Shown here in pieces: positions 8,999 to 17,780 of a stretch of DNA of 64,000 bases (its first letter is position 1; the number at the start of each line of letters is the position of its first letter). Source of the DNA: Parablautia intestinalis (GTDB lineage Bacteria; Bacillota; Clostridia; Lachnospirales; Lachnospiraceae); the NCBI GenBank assembly GCA_003612395.1, contig RAYQ01000013.1:99474-163473 (forward strand), written 5' to 3'. The notes beneath the pieces are model-generated. The model was not told where the DNA came from. It made no database searches and saw only the letters and a list, made by a program, of their open reading frames with translations. The position numbers and the translations under genes are program-made.

Positions 8999-9780
8999 GC
9001 AGTTATTTTGGGAGAAATGTGCAGTTTTTCATAGATGTCGGCATAAACGGAAGGAGATATTTTTTCCAGGTAGTTAGGGGAAAAGTTCTTGTTTATGCCG
9101 GCTTTTTTTAACAAATCTATGGCTTTATTATAGGCGATAGCGGCTTCAATGTCGGTTTCATAAGAGCCTATGGTATAATTTCCGTTTATATGTATTTTCG
9201 CCACATACCGGGTTCCTTTTTTGGTTTCCTTTCGTATAACCCCATGGTAGTGGTTATAAATTTCTATATTTTCATATCTGAAATCCAGATCATCCCCGTT
9301 CACAAAGCGGTAATCCCGGCCTTTTACCGCATAATTTTTAATTCCATACCGGTTCATGATATTGGTCTGCATTCCGTAGTCAGCCACAAAGAAATGCCTC
9401 CCGCGGCGCATGATCTTGTGCGAAGAATAAAAAAACAGGTCGTCAATATCAAATTTCAGAATATATTCAGGTGATAAAAGATATTCAAAATAGTTTTTAC
9501 GTACGTAAATAGGGGTTGCAAAATAAATGTGATTATCCCTGAAATTCACCAGGCACACCCACTTTTCAAAAGAAAGAACCCGGTGCTTAGAGAAATCCTC
9601 CAAAGCAAGAGTATTATCTGCAAGAAGGGAAATTCCCTCCAAATATGCGGCATAAGCCATAAAAGGCGTCTTGTAGCTTCCAAGACTGATATGCTTTTTT
9701 TTGTGCGTGATGGAGGCACGGTAATAAAGGGTGCCGTCCTTTTTTCTTGCTGTAAAAACGCCGGGGAGATTCTGCTCCAT
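8983..9780 (-). CDS. AP2-like / degenerate HNH / AP2-like DNA-binding protein
   Basis: A 265-aa protein. Residues 6-50 (GVFTARKKDGTLYYRASITH ... SLGSYKTPFMAYAAYLEG) and residues about 180-225 (GVIRKETKKGTRYVAKIHIN ... IGSYETDIEAAIAYNKA) both match the AP2/ERF-like three-strand-plus-helix pattern. Between them YRFVNGDDLDFRYENIEIYN resembles the NGD..DNR.ENL core of HNH endonucleases, but the metal-ligand histidine is absent. It is therefore likely a DNA-binding protein derived from an HNH homing enzyme and not a nuclease (inference). The start follows AAAGGAGT. There are no mobile-element neighbours. Confidence 0.6.
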   Translation of the reverse strand: MEQNLPGVFTARKKDGTLYYRASITHKKKHISLGSYKTPFMAYAAYLEGISLLADNTLALEDFSKHRVLSFEKWVCLVNFRDNHIYFATPIYVRKNYFEYLLSPEYILKFDIDDLFFYSSHKIMRRGRHFFVADYGMQTNIMNRYGIKNYAVKGRDYRFVNGDDLDFRYENIEIYNHYHGVIRKETKKGTRYVAKIHINGNYTIGSYETDIEAAIAYNKAIDLLKKAGINKNFSPNYLEKISPSVYADIYEKLHISPKITAYLRE

Positions 9781-9974
9781 GGTGGACTCCTTTGAAATAT
9801 TTTATCTCTTTCATAATAGCATAAAAAAATGCATTTTTGAAATAATTTCCCCCGATATGTAATTTTTAGAAATATTTTTGGCATTAACTGTATAAAATAT
9901 TAAAGAACTGTTACAAATGATAATAAATTTTTAAGATCAATATCCGAACAGTAAGCAAAAAGAAAGGATGCGTT

Positions 9975-10604
9975 TTGAAAATGTATAAAAAATTTGTAAC
10001 ACAATTATTTTTATGTAATATGCTGCTTTTAATGAGCTGGTTTTGCCTTGGGGGAGTTCAGATTAACAAGGCGGCTGCCGCACCGGCTTTTCGGGCGGTG
10101 TCAGACGAAATTTCAAAGCCAAAGGCGGACAGGTCCTTTGTGCTTTCCAAAAGGGCTTCTTCCGGTCAGCGCGTAGTAGATTATACGGTTATGGAAAAAG
10201 AGTACAAGTATGATTTGCAGGATGCAGATTATGAAGCATTGCTGAAAATTGTACAGGCAGAGGCAGGAAATGAGGATCTGGAGGGAAAGATGCTGGTGGC
10301 AGGGGTGGTTATGAACCGCGTGTCAAGCGCCGCATTTCCGGATTCCGTCACGGAGGTCGTAATGCAGAAGGAAAAGGGAGTATACCAGTTTTCACCGGTA
10401 GGCAATGGCACTTATCAAAATACCAGGGCTTCGGAGGAAACCATTGAAGCGGTGGAAAGGGTGCTTAAGGGGGAGGATATCACCCAGGGAGCGCTTTACT
10501 TTGCTGCAAGGAAAAGCGCTGATCCGGAGAAAATGAGATGGTTTGACCGTTCTCTTACAAGGCTCTTTGCCCATGGAAATCATGAATTCTTTACAAACAG
10601 TTGA
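9975..10604 (+). CDS. SleB/CwlJ-type cell wall hydrolase, secreted
   Basis: A 209-aa protein with a signal peptide (hydrophobic stretch to about residue 33, AAAAP cleavage region), a short linker and a Hydrolase_2 domain: IVQAEAGNEDLEGKMLVAGV, VMNRV, YQFSPV and ALYFA. These match the catalytic domain of SleB, a lytic transglycosylase-like enzyme of spore cortex lysis and wall turnover. A TTG at 9975 is preceded by AAAGGA at six bases; ATG 9981 is the alternative start two codons in. It stands alone between two intergenic regions. Confidence 0.82.
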   Translation: MKMYKKFVTQLFLCNMLLLMSWFCLGGVQINKAAAAPAFRAVSDEISKPKADRSFVLSKRASSGQRVVDYTVMEKEYKYDLQDADYEALLKIVQAEAGNEDLEGKMLVAGVVMNRVSSAAFPDSVTEVVMQKEKGVYQFSPVGNGTYQNTRASEETIEAVERVLKGEDITQGALYFAARKSADPEKMRWFDRSLTRLFAHGNHEFFTNS

Positions 10605-10645
10605 TAGATACACATTTTTTATGGTAGAATAGAAAAAATTTAATA

Positions 10646-10680
10646 GTAAGCTGATCCGCGAAGCGTGAGAGCGTTTGATG
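10646..10680 (+). repeat. Diverged copy of the 37-bp dispersed repeat
   Basis: The stretch AAGCTGATCCGCGAAGCG and the following GAGAGCGTTTG match the three tandem repeats at 17,614-17,724 at most positions. Its central hairpin is CGC-GAA-GCG where the tandem copies have CAC-GAA-GTG, so the stem changed on both sides while the GAA loop stayed. It lies between the SleB-like gene and the thrC ribosome site. Confidence 0.55.
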
Positions 10681-10699
10681 TACAGCAGGGAGGAAGAAA

Positions 10700-12187
10700 G
10701 TGGAGATTTTATATAACAGTACAAGATCTAAAGAAAATCCGGTGAAGGCATCGGAGGCGATTTTAAAAGGACTTTCAGAAGACGGAGGACTCTTTGTGCC
10801 GGAGAGGATTCCGGCTTTGGATAAAAACTTTACAGAATTATCGGAGATGACCTACGCCGAGACTGCCTATCAGGTGATGAAGCTGTATCTGACGGACTTT
10901 ACGGAGGAAGAGTTAAAGGGCTGTATTGCCAGAGCGTACGATGATAAATTTGACAGGGAGGAAATTGCACCTTTAGTGGAGGCAGACGGTGCATTTTACC
11001 TTGAGCTTTTTCATGGGGCAACTGTTGCCTTTAAGGATATGGCTTTGTCTATTTTGCCCCATCTGATGACTGTTTCAGCAAAAAAGAATCATGTAAAAAA
11101 TGAGATTGTGATTCTTACGGCCACCTCAGGAGATACGGGAAAAGCAGCGCTTTCAGGCTTTGCAGACGTGGAGGGAACACGTATTATTGTATTTTACCCT
11201 AAATGCGGGGTGAGCCCCATCCAGGAGAAACAGATGGTAACCCAGAAGGGAAAAAATACATATGTTGTTGGTATTCACGGCAATTTTGATGATGCACAAA
11301 GCGGAGTGAAGGAAATTTTCGGGGATAAAGAACTGGCTGCTTATATGGACGAAAAAGGCTTTCAGTTTTCTTCCGCAAATTCTATCAACATAGGACGGCT
11401 GGTGCCTCAGATTGTTTATTACGTGTATTCTTATGCAAAATTGTTAAAGCAAAGTGTCATCAGGGATGGCGAAAAAATAAATGTGGTGGTTCCCACAGGA
11501 AATTTCGGAAATATTCTGGCTGCTTTTTATGCAAAGCAGATGGGGGTTCCCATTGACAAACTGATTTGTGCATCCAACGAAAATAAAGTGCTTTATGATT
11601 TTCTAAGGACAGGTACTTATGACAGAAACAGGGAATTTGTGTTAACCTCATCCCCTTCCATGGATATTTTAATTTCCAGTAACCTGGAAAGGCTGATTTA
11701 CCACATTGCGGGAAATGATCCGGAAAAGAATAAGGATTTGATGAAAAAACTTTCCCAAGGAGGCGTTTATACTATCACGGAAGAAATGCGCGGGAAACTT
11801 TCCGGATTTTACGGCAATTATGCAAGTGAGGAAGAGACCGCAAAGACAATCCGCGGCCTTTATGACAGAACGGGATATGTGATTGATACCCATACAGCCG
11901 TGGCTTCCTGCGTTTATGAAAAGTATAAGGAGGAAACAAAGGACGCAAAGACAGCGGTTATCGCATCAACAGCAAGCCCCTACAAATTTACAAGAAGCGT
12001 CATGGAGGCTATTGACTGTGAGCATGCACAAATGGGGGATTTCGAATTGGCGGACAGGCTCTCGGAGCTTTCAAAAGTAAAGGTGCCAAAGGCTATAGAG
12101 GAAATCAGAACGGCTCCGGTAGTGCATGACCATGTATGTGGAAAGACGGAAATGAAAAAGATGGTGATGAATTTTCTGAAAATCTGA
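10700..12187 (+). CDS. thrC: Threonine synthase
   Basis: PLP enzyme converting O-phosphohomoserine to threonine. It is 495 aa, the usual length of the ThrC class with an N-terminal extra domain. Visible marks are the N-terminal LYNSTRS and LKGLSEDGGLFVPE, the PLP-lysine motif HGATVAFKDMAL (about residues 110-121), the TATSGDTGKAAL phosphate region and NSINIGRLVPQ. The start is GTG 10700 after GGAGGAAG. It is followed 16 bp later by a GGDEF protein gene, possibly co-transcribed but functionally unrelated. Confidence 0.95.
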   Translation: MEILYNSTRSKENPVKASEAILKGLSEDGGLFVPERIPALDKNFTELSEMTYAETAYQVMKLYLTDFTEEELKGCIARAYDDKFDREEIAPLVEADGAFYLELFHGATVAFKDMALSILPHLMTVSAKKNHVKNEIVILTATSGDTGKAALSGFADVEGTRIIVFYPKCGVSPIQEKQMVTQKGKNTYVVGIHGNFDDAQSGVKEIFGDKELAAYMDEKGFQFSSANSINIGRLVPQIVYYVYSYAKLLKQSVIRDGEKINVVVPTGNFGNILAAFYAKQMGVPIDKLICASNENKVLYDFLRTGTYDRNREFVLTSSPSMDILISSNLERLIYHIAGNDPEKNKDLMKKLSQGGVYTITEEMRGKLSGFYGNYASEEETAKTIRGLYDRTGYVIDTHTAVASCVYEKYKEETKDAKTAVIASTASPYKFTRSVMEAIDCEHAQMGDFELADRLSELSKVKVPKAIEEIRTAPVVHDHVCGKTEMKKMVMNFLKI

Positions 12188-12203
12188 AATTGGGGGTATC
12201 AGA

Positions 12204-13553
12204 ATGAAGCACATATTGATGGTTGATGATATGGCGGTTAATCTGGAGCATGCGGTGGATGTTTTAAAGGATGCCTATGAAATCTCCACGGTAAAGTCCG
12301 GCAGGCAGGCGCTTATAATCCTCAGGGAAAGCATTCCTGATCTGCTCATGATAGATATTAATATGCCGGATATGAATGGTTATGAATTAATGGAAATCAT
12401 CAGGAATGACCAAAGGCTAAAGGAAATTCCCGTTGTATTTATATCTGTGGAAACTGACAGAGAAAGCGAGATAGAGGCTTTAAAGATGGGAGCCATGGAT
12501 TTTATAAAAAAGCCTTTTGAACCGGAGGTCATGCACAGCAGAATTGACAGGGTGCTGGAAATAGCGGAGCAGAAAAAGGAACTGCAGAGCTTTGCCTGGA
12601 AGGACGCCCTTACCAGTCTTTTTAACAGAAGATATATAGAACGACTTGTAAACTACACAAACCGGGAAGAAAAGAAATGTTTTTTTATGCTTCTTGATCT
12701 GGACAATTTTAAGCTGGTAAATGACAGGTTCGGGCACTTGACAGGGGATGAGGTTTTAATCCGTTTTTCAGAGGTTTTAAAAGAAAATGCAGGCCCAAAG
12801 GATAGTGTGTGCAGGCTGGGAGGCGATGAATTTGCCATTTATTTTCCTCAGGATTCGGAAAACTGTGAGGAAAGCCGGATGCAGGCCATTACCCGTAAGC
12901 TGATAGAGGATGTGGCTTTCGAAGTAAATGATATGCTTGGAAATACCTCTGAGTTTAAGGTATCTGTCTCTATAGGCATTTCCGGGAAGCCGGAAGACGG
13001 AAGAAATTTTGCGGAACTGTTTGCAGCAGCGGACAAGGCATTGTACTTTGTGAAAGAAAACGGAAAAGGCGGATATCGCTTTTACGCAGATATGGAGGCG
13101 GAAAGGTTTAAGCCGGGTAAGGACAGGCTGCCGGATCTGATTCAACTAAGCCATCAGCTTCAGGAGATGGGAGATGAGAAGGGTGTTTACCAGGTAGAGT
13201 ATGCGGGGTTCAAAAAGATTTATAATTTTGTTGCGCGATGCATGGAAAGAAGAAAGCAGAACGTGCAGCTTGTGCTGTTTTCCATTCATGATATGGACGG
13301 CAGGGGGCTGGATCGTTTCAGAGAGGCTAAGGGGATTGAAACCCTTGAGCTTGCCATTATCAGGTCTTTAAGACGCGGAGATGTGGCTACGAGATGCGGG
13401 GATGTGCAGTATACGGCTATTTTAAATGATGTTTCCCTGAAAGAAGGAACCATGATAGCACAGCGGATTAAGGAGAAATTTAAGGATTTATTGAAGGACG
13501 ACCCTATGGAGCTGACCTATGAAATACAGAGCATGAAGAAAATCACGAAGTAA
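12204..13553 (+). CDS. Response regulator with GGDEF (diguanylate cyclase) and degenerate second GGDEF-like domain
   Basis: A 449-aa cytoplasmic protein. Residues 1-120 are a receiver domain with phospho-acceptor Asp51 (MIDINMP) and KKPF near residue 111. Residues about 135-290 are a GGDEF domain with RLGGDEFAIYF near residue 206, so c-di-GMP synthesis is expected. The place of the inhibitory RxxD site reads GPKD and is not conserved. The last 130 residues contain LRRGDVATRCGDVQYTAILN and EGTMIAQRIKEKF, arranged like a GGDEF domain without the catalytic residues. No partner kinase gene is adjacent. Confidence 0.88.
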   Translation: MKHILMVDDMAVNLEHAVDVLKDAYEISTVKSGRQALIILRESIPDLLMIDINMPDMNGYELMEIIRNDQRLKEIPVVFISVETDRESEIEALKMGAMDFIKKPFEPEVMHSRIDRVLEIAEQKKELQSFAWKDALTSLFNRRYIERLVNYTNREEKKCFFMLLDLDNFKLVNDRFGHLTGDEVLIRFSEVLKENAGPKDSVCRLGGDEFAIYFPQDSENCEESRMQAITRKLIEDVAFEVNDMLGNTSEFKVSVSIGISGKPEDGRNFAELFAAADKALYFVKENGKGGYRFYADMEAERFKPGKDRLPDLIQLSHQLQEMGDEKGVYQVEYAGFKKIYNFVARCMERRKQNVQLVLFSIHDMDGRGLDRFREAKGIETLELAIIRSLRRGDVATRCGDVQYTAILNDVSLKEGTMIAQRIKEKFKDLLKDDPMELTYEIQSMKKITK

Positions 13554-13580
13554 ATATGTTTCCCGGGAGGATCATCAGTT

Positions 13581-13641
13581 AAAAACCCCGCAGCCAAAAC
13601 GCGGTATCAAATTTGCAACGCGTTTTGGCTGCGGGGTTTTT
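13581..13641. terminator. Bidirectional intrinsic terminator
   Basis: A perfect 23-bp inverted repeat (13581-13603 and 13619-13641) with a 15-base loop, flanked by A5 on the left and T5 on the right. It serves both the GGDEF gene on the plus strand and the citrate synthase gene on the minus strand, which converge here. Confidence 0.95.
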
Positions 13642-13668
13642 GAAAACACTGCCAGGCTTACCGGTCTG

Positions 13669-15036
13669 TCAGCTTCGGCTGTCGATGGTCATGTAGTCGC
13701 GCTCCGGGCAGATAGGTTTATAGGCAGGACGGATAATCTTGCCATTGTTTGCAAGCTCCTCCATACGGTGAGCGCTCCAGCCTGCAATACGTGCGATGGC
13801 AAAAATTGGCGGATAAAGTTCCATGGGAAGCCCAAGCATATGATAAACAAAGCCTGAATAGAAGTCCACGTTAATGCTGACGCCCTTGTACATCTGCCGC
13901 TCTCCGGAAATAATGACGGGAGCCAGGCGCTCGACAAGGGAATAAAGGGCGAATTCTTTTTCCAGCCCCTTTTCTACGGAAAGCTTCTCTACAAAAGACT
14001 TCAAAATGACGGCACGGGGATCAGACTTGGAGTATATAGCGTGGCCTACGCCATAGATAAGCCCGGCATGGTCAAAGGCCTCTTTGTGAAGCAGGCGCTT
14101 TAAGTAATTGCCAACTTCATCTTCATCTGTCCAGTCTTTTACCTCCTGCTTCATCTCCTCAAACATCCGGACAACCTTAATGTTGGCGCCGCCATGGCGG
14201 GGACCCTTTAAGGAACCGATAGCAGCCGCAATGACGGAATAAGTATCTGTCAGGGATGAGGTAACCACGTGAGTGGTAAAGGAGGAATTATTTCCACCGC
14301 CGTGCTCCATATGCAGTACAAGGGCAATATCCAAAAGCTTTGCCTCTAAAGGGGTATAAGAACTGTCCGGGCGCAGGATGCGCAGGATATTTTCAGCAGT
14401 GGAAAGGGCAGGATCAGGCTGATGGATATAAAGGCTTTTTCCATCATGGTAATGACAGTATGCCTGATAGCCATAGATGGATAAAAGCGGAAACAGACTG
14501 ATTAGCTGCAGACACTGGCGCAGTACATTGGGCAGGGACACATCATCTGCCCGGTCATCATAGGAATAGAGAGTAAGCACACTGCGGGCAAGGGTATTCA
14601 TCATATCGCTGCTGGGCGCTTTCATGATAATATCCCGGACAAAGCTGGTAGGCAGAGAACGGTACTTTGCAAGTAAACGGGTAAAACTGTCAAGCTCCTT
14701 TTCATTTGGAAGCTGGTCAAACAAAAGAAGATATGTAATTTCCTCAAAACCAAACCGGTTGTCTATGGTAAAACCATTTACAAGGTCTTTGATATCATAG
14801 CCCCGGTAAAACAGGCGGCCATGGGCAGGAACTTCTTCACCGTTCACAATATCTTTGGCGCGGACATCGGAGATATTGGTCAGGCCGGCCAGCACGCCTT
14901 TACCGTTTAAGTCGCGCAAACCTCTTTTTACATTATATTTTGTAAAAAGTTCTGTATCGATTATATCAGCCCGCTCACTCATTTTAGCCAGGCGGACGAT
15001 TTCGGGTGTGATCTCGGAAAAAATGTTGTGCTCCAT
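13669..15036 (-). CDS. Citrate synthase
   Basis: A 455-aa citrate/methylcitrate synthase-family enzyme joining acetyl-CoA and oxaloacetate. Catalytic motifs are present: LHMEHGGGNNSSF with the first His, GSLKGPRHGGAN, and YGVGHAIYSKSDPRA with the second His. The C-terminal RPAYKP region binds substrate. The N terminus (about 40 residues before RGLRDLNGKGV) is longer than in GltA of E. coli, as is common in Clostridia. It is divergent from the PEP carboxykinase gene, so oxaloacetate-producing and oxaloacetate-using enzymes share one 540-bp regulatory region. Confidence 0.92.
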   Translation of the reverse strand: MEHNIFSEITPEIVRLAKMSERADIIDTELFTKYNVKRGLRDLNGKGVLAGLTNISDVRAKDIVNGEEVPAHGRLFYRGYDIKDLVNGFTIDNRFGFEEITYLLLFDQLPNEKELDSFTRLLAKYRSLPTSFVRDIIMKAPSSDMMNTLARSVLTLYSYDDRADDVSLPNVLRQCLQLISLFPLLSIYGYQAYCHYHDGKSLYIHQPDPALSTAENILRILRPDSSYTPLEAKLLDIALVLHMEHGGGNNSSFTTHVVTSSLTDTYSVIAAAIGSLKGPRHGGANIKVVRMFEEMKQEVKDWTDEDEVGNYLKRLLHKEAFDHAGLIYGVGHAIYSKSDPRAVILKSFVEKLSVEKGLEKEFALYSLVERLAPVIISGERQMYKGVSINVDFYSGFVYHMLGLPMELYPPIFAIARIAGWSAHRMEELANNGKIIRPAYKPICPERDYMTIDSRS

Positions 15037-15575
15037 TCAATACTCCTTTCTATAAATAAAATCATTAGCATCCATATTTACCGGTAGCAGAAATAATACG
15101 GATACCTGTGACAATGCTTTCAATCTATAACCGTTTTCACTCTGGTAAGAATGATTATCATAAAGTTTCGCCAATAAATATTTGTATAAGCGGCTACTCA
15201 ACAGCAATATTTATTTATGCCAGGTATTTATTTCATGAAAAGACGGTCTGCATTGTCAGTTAATAATTAGAAATGAAAGAACATTTCAGAAAAGTGAATA
15301 TAAATATATTAACATGCTAATTTAATTCGAACAAGCAAAAAATGTCCACTTCATAATTTTTTTACATTTTGGACATAATTTGCTTTCATAAACAATAAAA
15401 ATTTATTTTTTGAGAGAAAATGAAGTTTATAAATATTGACTTTTAAAATCAGGTTTGAGATAATAGTTTCAATGTACGGGTAAGTACATATTAAGTCATA
15501 AACCGCATGCTTAAGGCTTTACAGCCCCGGGCCCCGCGGTTGAAAATATACAATAATTTAAGGAGGATGTATAAT
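15037..15575 (+). promoter_or_regulatory. Divergent citrate synthase / pckA control region with pckA promoter
   Basis: About 540 bp without a gene, strongly AT-rich from 15,290 to 15,480. A good promoter for pckA lies at 15436-15464: -35 TTGACT, 17-bp spacer, -10 GATAAT. The pckA ribosome site AAGGAGGATG is at 15560-15569. I see no riboswitch and no clear minus-strand promoter for citrate synthase. Confidence 0.6.
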
Positions 15576-17282
15576 ATGTCAACAAAAGCGTATTATCCCA
15601 TTTCCGAGATTGGCAAAGGTAAGGTTGGTTTTTCTAAAACCCGTTCTATTATCGAGGCTGCCTTTTACGGAAATAATGTAGTTAAGGTAAACACATTAAA
15701 AGAAGCTTACGAATTAGCTAAAAATTCACCCGGAACAATTGTAACGGACATGCCTGTTAAGGATGGCGATACTTTTGGTCTTGAGAAGGATGCTAAGGTA
15801 CTTTTGTTTAATGATGGCGCAGTTACAGGCCGTTATGCAGCAGCACGCCGTATCAAGGGTGAGCCGGGCGTTGATGAAGTTAAGCTTGATAAAGTTGTCA
15901 TGGATGCTGTTTATAAGACCCGTTGGAAAACCCTGTATCATGCAGAGTGCTTTGTAGGTCTTGATCCTGAATTCATGGTAAAAGCTCACCTTCTTATTCC
16001 GGAAGGAGAGGAGAATCTGCTTTATAACTGGATGATTAATTTCCAGTATATGTCTGACGAGTACGTTAAAATGTACAAGAAATCCAAGCCCGTAGGCGAT
16101 GGAAAAGAGCCTGATATCTATATCTTCTCTGATCCCCAGTGGGCTCCGGAGGAAGCGCCTGATGTTGACTACAGCTGCTTAAGCGATCCTCTTACTCTTT
16201 GCTATTTTGATACCAATGAGAACTGTGCAGCAATCCTTGGTATGAAATACTTTGGAGAGCACAAGAAGGGTACTCTGACCATGGCATGGGCTCTTGCTAA
16301 CAGAAATGGTTATGCTTCCTGCCACGGCGGACAGAAGGAATATACTCTTCCTGATGGCTCTAAATTCGTTGCATCTGTTTATGGTTTGTCAGGATCCGGG
16401 AAGTCTACTCTGACACATGCTAAGCACGGCGGAAAGTATCCCATTACTGTTCTCCATGATGATGCTTTCATCATTAATACCGATACCTGTGCTTCCGTAG
16501 CGCTTGAGCCTACTTACTTCGATAAGACAGCAGATTATCCTACAGGATGCCCTGACAATGAATATCTGTTATCTGCACAGAACTGCTCCGCAACTTTAGA
16601 TGAGAACGGAAAGATTCAGCTTGTAACAGAGGATATCAGAAACGGTAACGGCCGTGCAATCAAGTCCAAATTATGGTCTCCTAACCGTGTGGATAAGATT
16701 GATGCGCCTGTAAATGCAATTTTCTGGATCATGAAAGATCCCACCATTCCGCCTGTAGTAAAATTAAAAGGCGCTGCTTTAGCTTCTGTTATGGGCGCAA
16801 CTTTAGCAACTAAGACTTCCACTGCAGAGCGTGTTGCTGCAGGTACCGACTTAAATGCACTTCGTATTGTACCTTATGCTAACCCGTTCAGAACCTATCC
16901 TCTGGTACATGACTATGATAAGTTCAAAAAGCTGGTTGAAGAAAAGAACGTTGCATGCTACATCGTTAACACTGGCGACTTCATGGGAACAAAGGTTAAA
17001 CCTGCTGATACATTGGGAATTCTTGAGACCATCGTTGAAGGCAAGGCTAAATTTGAGAAGTGGGGCAGCTTTGATGATGTTGAAATTATGTATGATTGGG
17101 AAGGCAAGACAGCTGACTTTAAGCCTGACTTAAATGATGCATCTTATAAAGCAGCTCTTAAGAACGCTATGCAGAACCGTGTGGATGCTGTTAAGGGATT
17201 TGCTGAGAAGAAGGAAGGCTATGATAAGCTTCCTGACGAAGCTCTTGAAGCAGTTCAGAAACTGGTTGATGCACTTAGCTAA
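15576..17282 (+). CDS. pckA: Phosphoenolpyruvate carboxykinase (ATP)
   Basis: Interconverts oxaloacetate + ATP and PEP + CO2 + ADP; in anaerobes it often runs toward oxaloacetate. The protein is 568 aa from ATG 15576, which has AAGGAGG nine bases upstream; the reading frame is open further 5' but without a ribosome site. The kinase-1a P-loop GLSGSGKSTLTH is near residue 268, followed by HDDAFIIN (kinase-2, metal site). The protein ends in a Lys/Glu-rich helix. Codon use is markedly T-ending and smoother than the neighbours, suggesting high expression. Confidence 0.95.
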   Translation: MSTKAYYPISEIGKGKVGFSKTRSIIEAAFYGNNVVKVNTLKEAYELAKNSPGTIVTDMPVKDGDTFGLEKDAKVLLFNDGAVTGRYAAARRIKGEPGVDEVKLDKVVMDAVYKTRWKTLYHAECFVGLDPEFMVKAHLLIPEGEENLLYNWMINFQYMSDEYVKMYKKSKPVGDGKEPDIYIFSDPQWAPEEAPDVDYSCLSDPLTLCYFDTNENCAAILGMKYFGEHKKGTLTMAWALANRNGYASCHGGQKEYTLPDGSKFVASVYGLSGSGKSTLTHAKHGGKYPITVLHDDAFIINTDTCASVALEPTYFDKTADYPTGCPDNEYLLSAQNCSATLDENGKIQLVTEDIRNGNGRAIKSKLWSPNRVDKIDAPVNAIFWIMKDPTIPPVVKLKGAALASVMGATLATKTSTAERVAAGTDLNALRIVPYANPFRTYPLVHDYDKFKKLVEEKNVACYIVNTGDFMGTKVKPADTLGILETIVEGKAKFEKWGSFDDVEIMYDWEGKTADFKPDLNDASYKAALKNAMQNRVDAVKGFAEKKEGYDKLPDEALEAVQKLVDALS

Positions 17283-17321
17283 TCAGAACGCTAAGAGAAA
17301 CTTATCAAGACAAATTTGTAG

Positions 17322-17350
17322 TTGTATTTTGTTTGGATTTTGGATATAAT
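17322..17350 (+). promoter_or_regulatory. Promoter of the 6S RNA candidate
   Basis: -35 TTGTAT (17322-17327), 17-bp spacer and perfect -10 TATAAT (17345-17350). Transcription would begin near 17357, just where the structured RNA begins. Confidence 0.7.
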
Positions 17351-17356
17351 AAGATT

Positions 17357-17608
17357 AACCTGAAATGTGCGATAATTCCTGTTAGTTTTGAACCTACAGA
17401 TACTTTAAACGGGATTCCTACATCATCTGGTGGCTGTCAAGCCCTCACTCATTATGAGGATTGGAAGGGAAGGCAAAAGCGCAGGTTGCGGTGACCCACC
17501 TAGCGCGGGCTAGGAGTCAAAAGGCAGGAACCGGCATTTTGGGGGATTACAAATACAGAAAATGTGTTTGCTAACAGAAGAAAAGCAGCCTGAAAAGGCT
17601 GCTTTTTC
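17357..17608 (+). ncRNA. ssrS: 6S RNA candidate (RNA polymerase-binding regulatory RNA)
   Basis: An untranslated transcript unit with its own promoter and terminator. Terminal pairing is visible: AAATG (17363-17367) with CATTT and TTCCTG (17376-17381) with CAGGAA (17525-17530). Between the arms is the TTAGTTTTGAACCTAC segment that I recognise from Firmicutes 6S RNAs, plus inner helices such as CCTAGCGCGGGCTAGG. 6S RNA mimics an open promoter and binds the housekeeping RNA polymerase in stationary phase. The identity rests on recalled pattern and fold; a covariance-model search would settle it. Confidence 0.65.
17581..17608 (+). terminator. Intrinsic terminator after the 6S RNA candidate
   Basis: Stem AAAAGCAGCC (17581-17590) pairs with GGCTGCTTTT (17597-17606) around a six-base loop, running into a T-rich tract. 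Confidence 0.9.
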
Positions 17609-17613
17609 TTACA

Positions 17614-17724
17614 ATAAGCTGACACACGAAGTGTGGAAGCGTTTGTTATGATAAGCTGACACACGAAGTGCGGAAGCGTTTGTTATGATAAGCTGACACA
17701 CGAAGTGCGGAAGCGTTTGTTAAG
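17614..17724 (+). repeat. Three tandem 37-bp repeats
   Basis: Units at 17614-17650, 17651-17687 and 17688-17724. They differ only at unit position 21 (T in the first, C in the others) and at the penultimate base of the last copy. Each contains ACACGAAGTG, a short hairpin with a GAA loop, and AAGCGTTTGTTA. There are no spacers, so this is not a CRISPR array. A diverged single copy lies before thrC at 10,646. They sit between the 6S terminator and the SpoIID-like gene. Confidence 0.9.
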
Positions 17725-17780
17725 CATAAATTTGTTCTTACGCTCAAATTGGAGGCCGCAGGCAGGAATGGAGGATTGTA

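Noticed and set aside
15507..15575. 23-residue N-terminal extension of PEP carboxykinase
   Set aside because: The strong AAGGAGG site lies inside it and points to ATG 15576.
17614..17724. CRISPR array
   Set aside because: The 37-bp units are directly adjacent without spacers, and there are no cas genes in the window.
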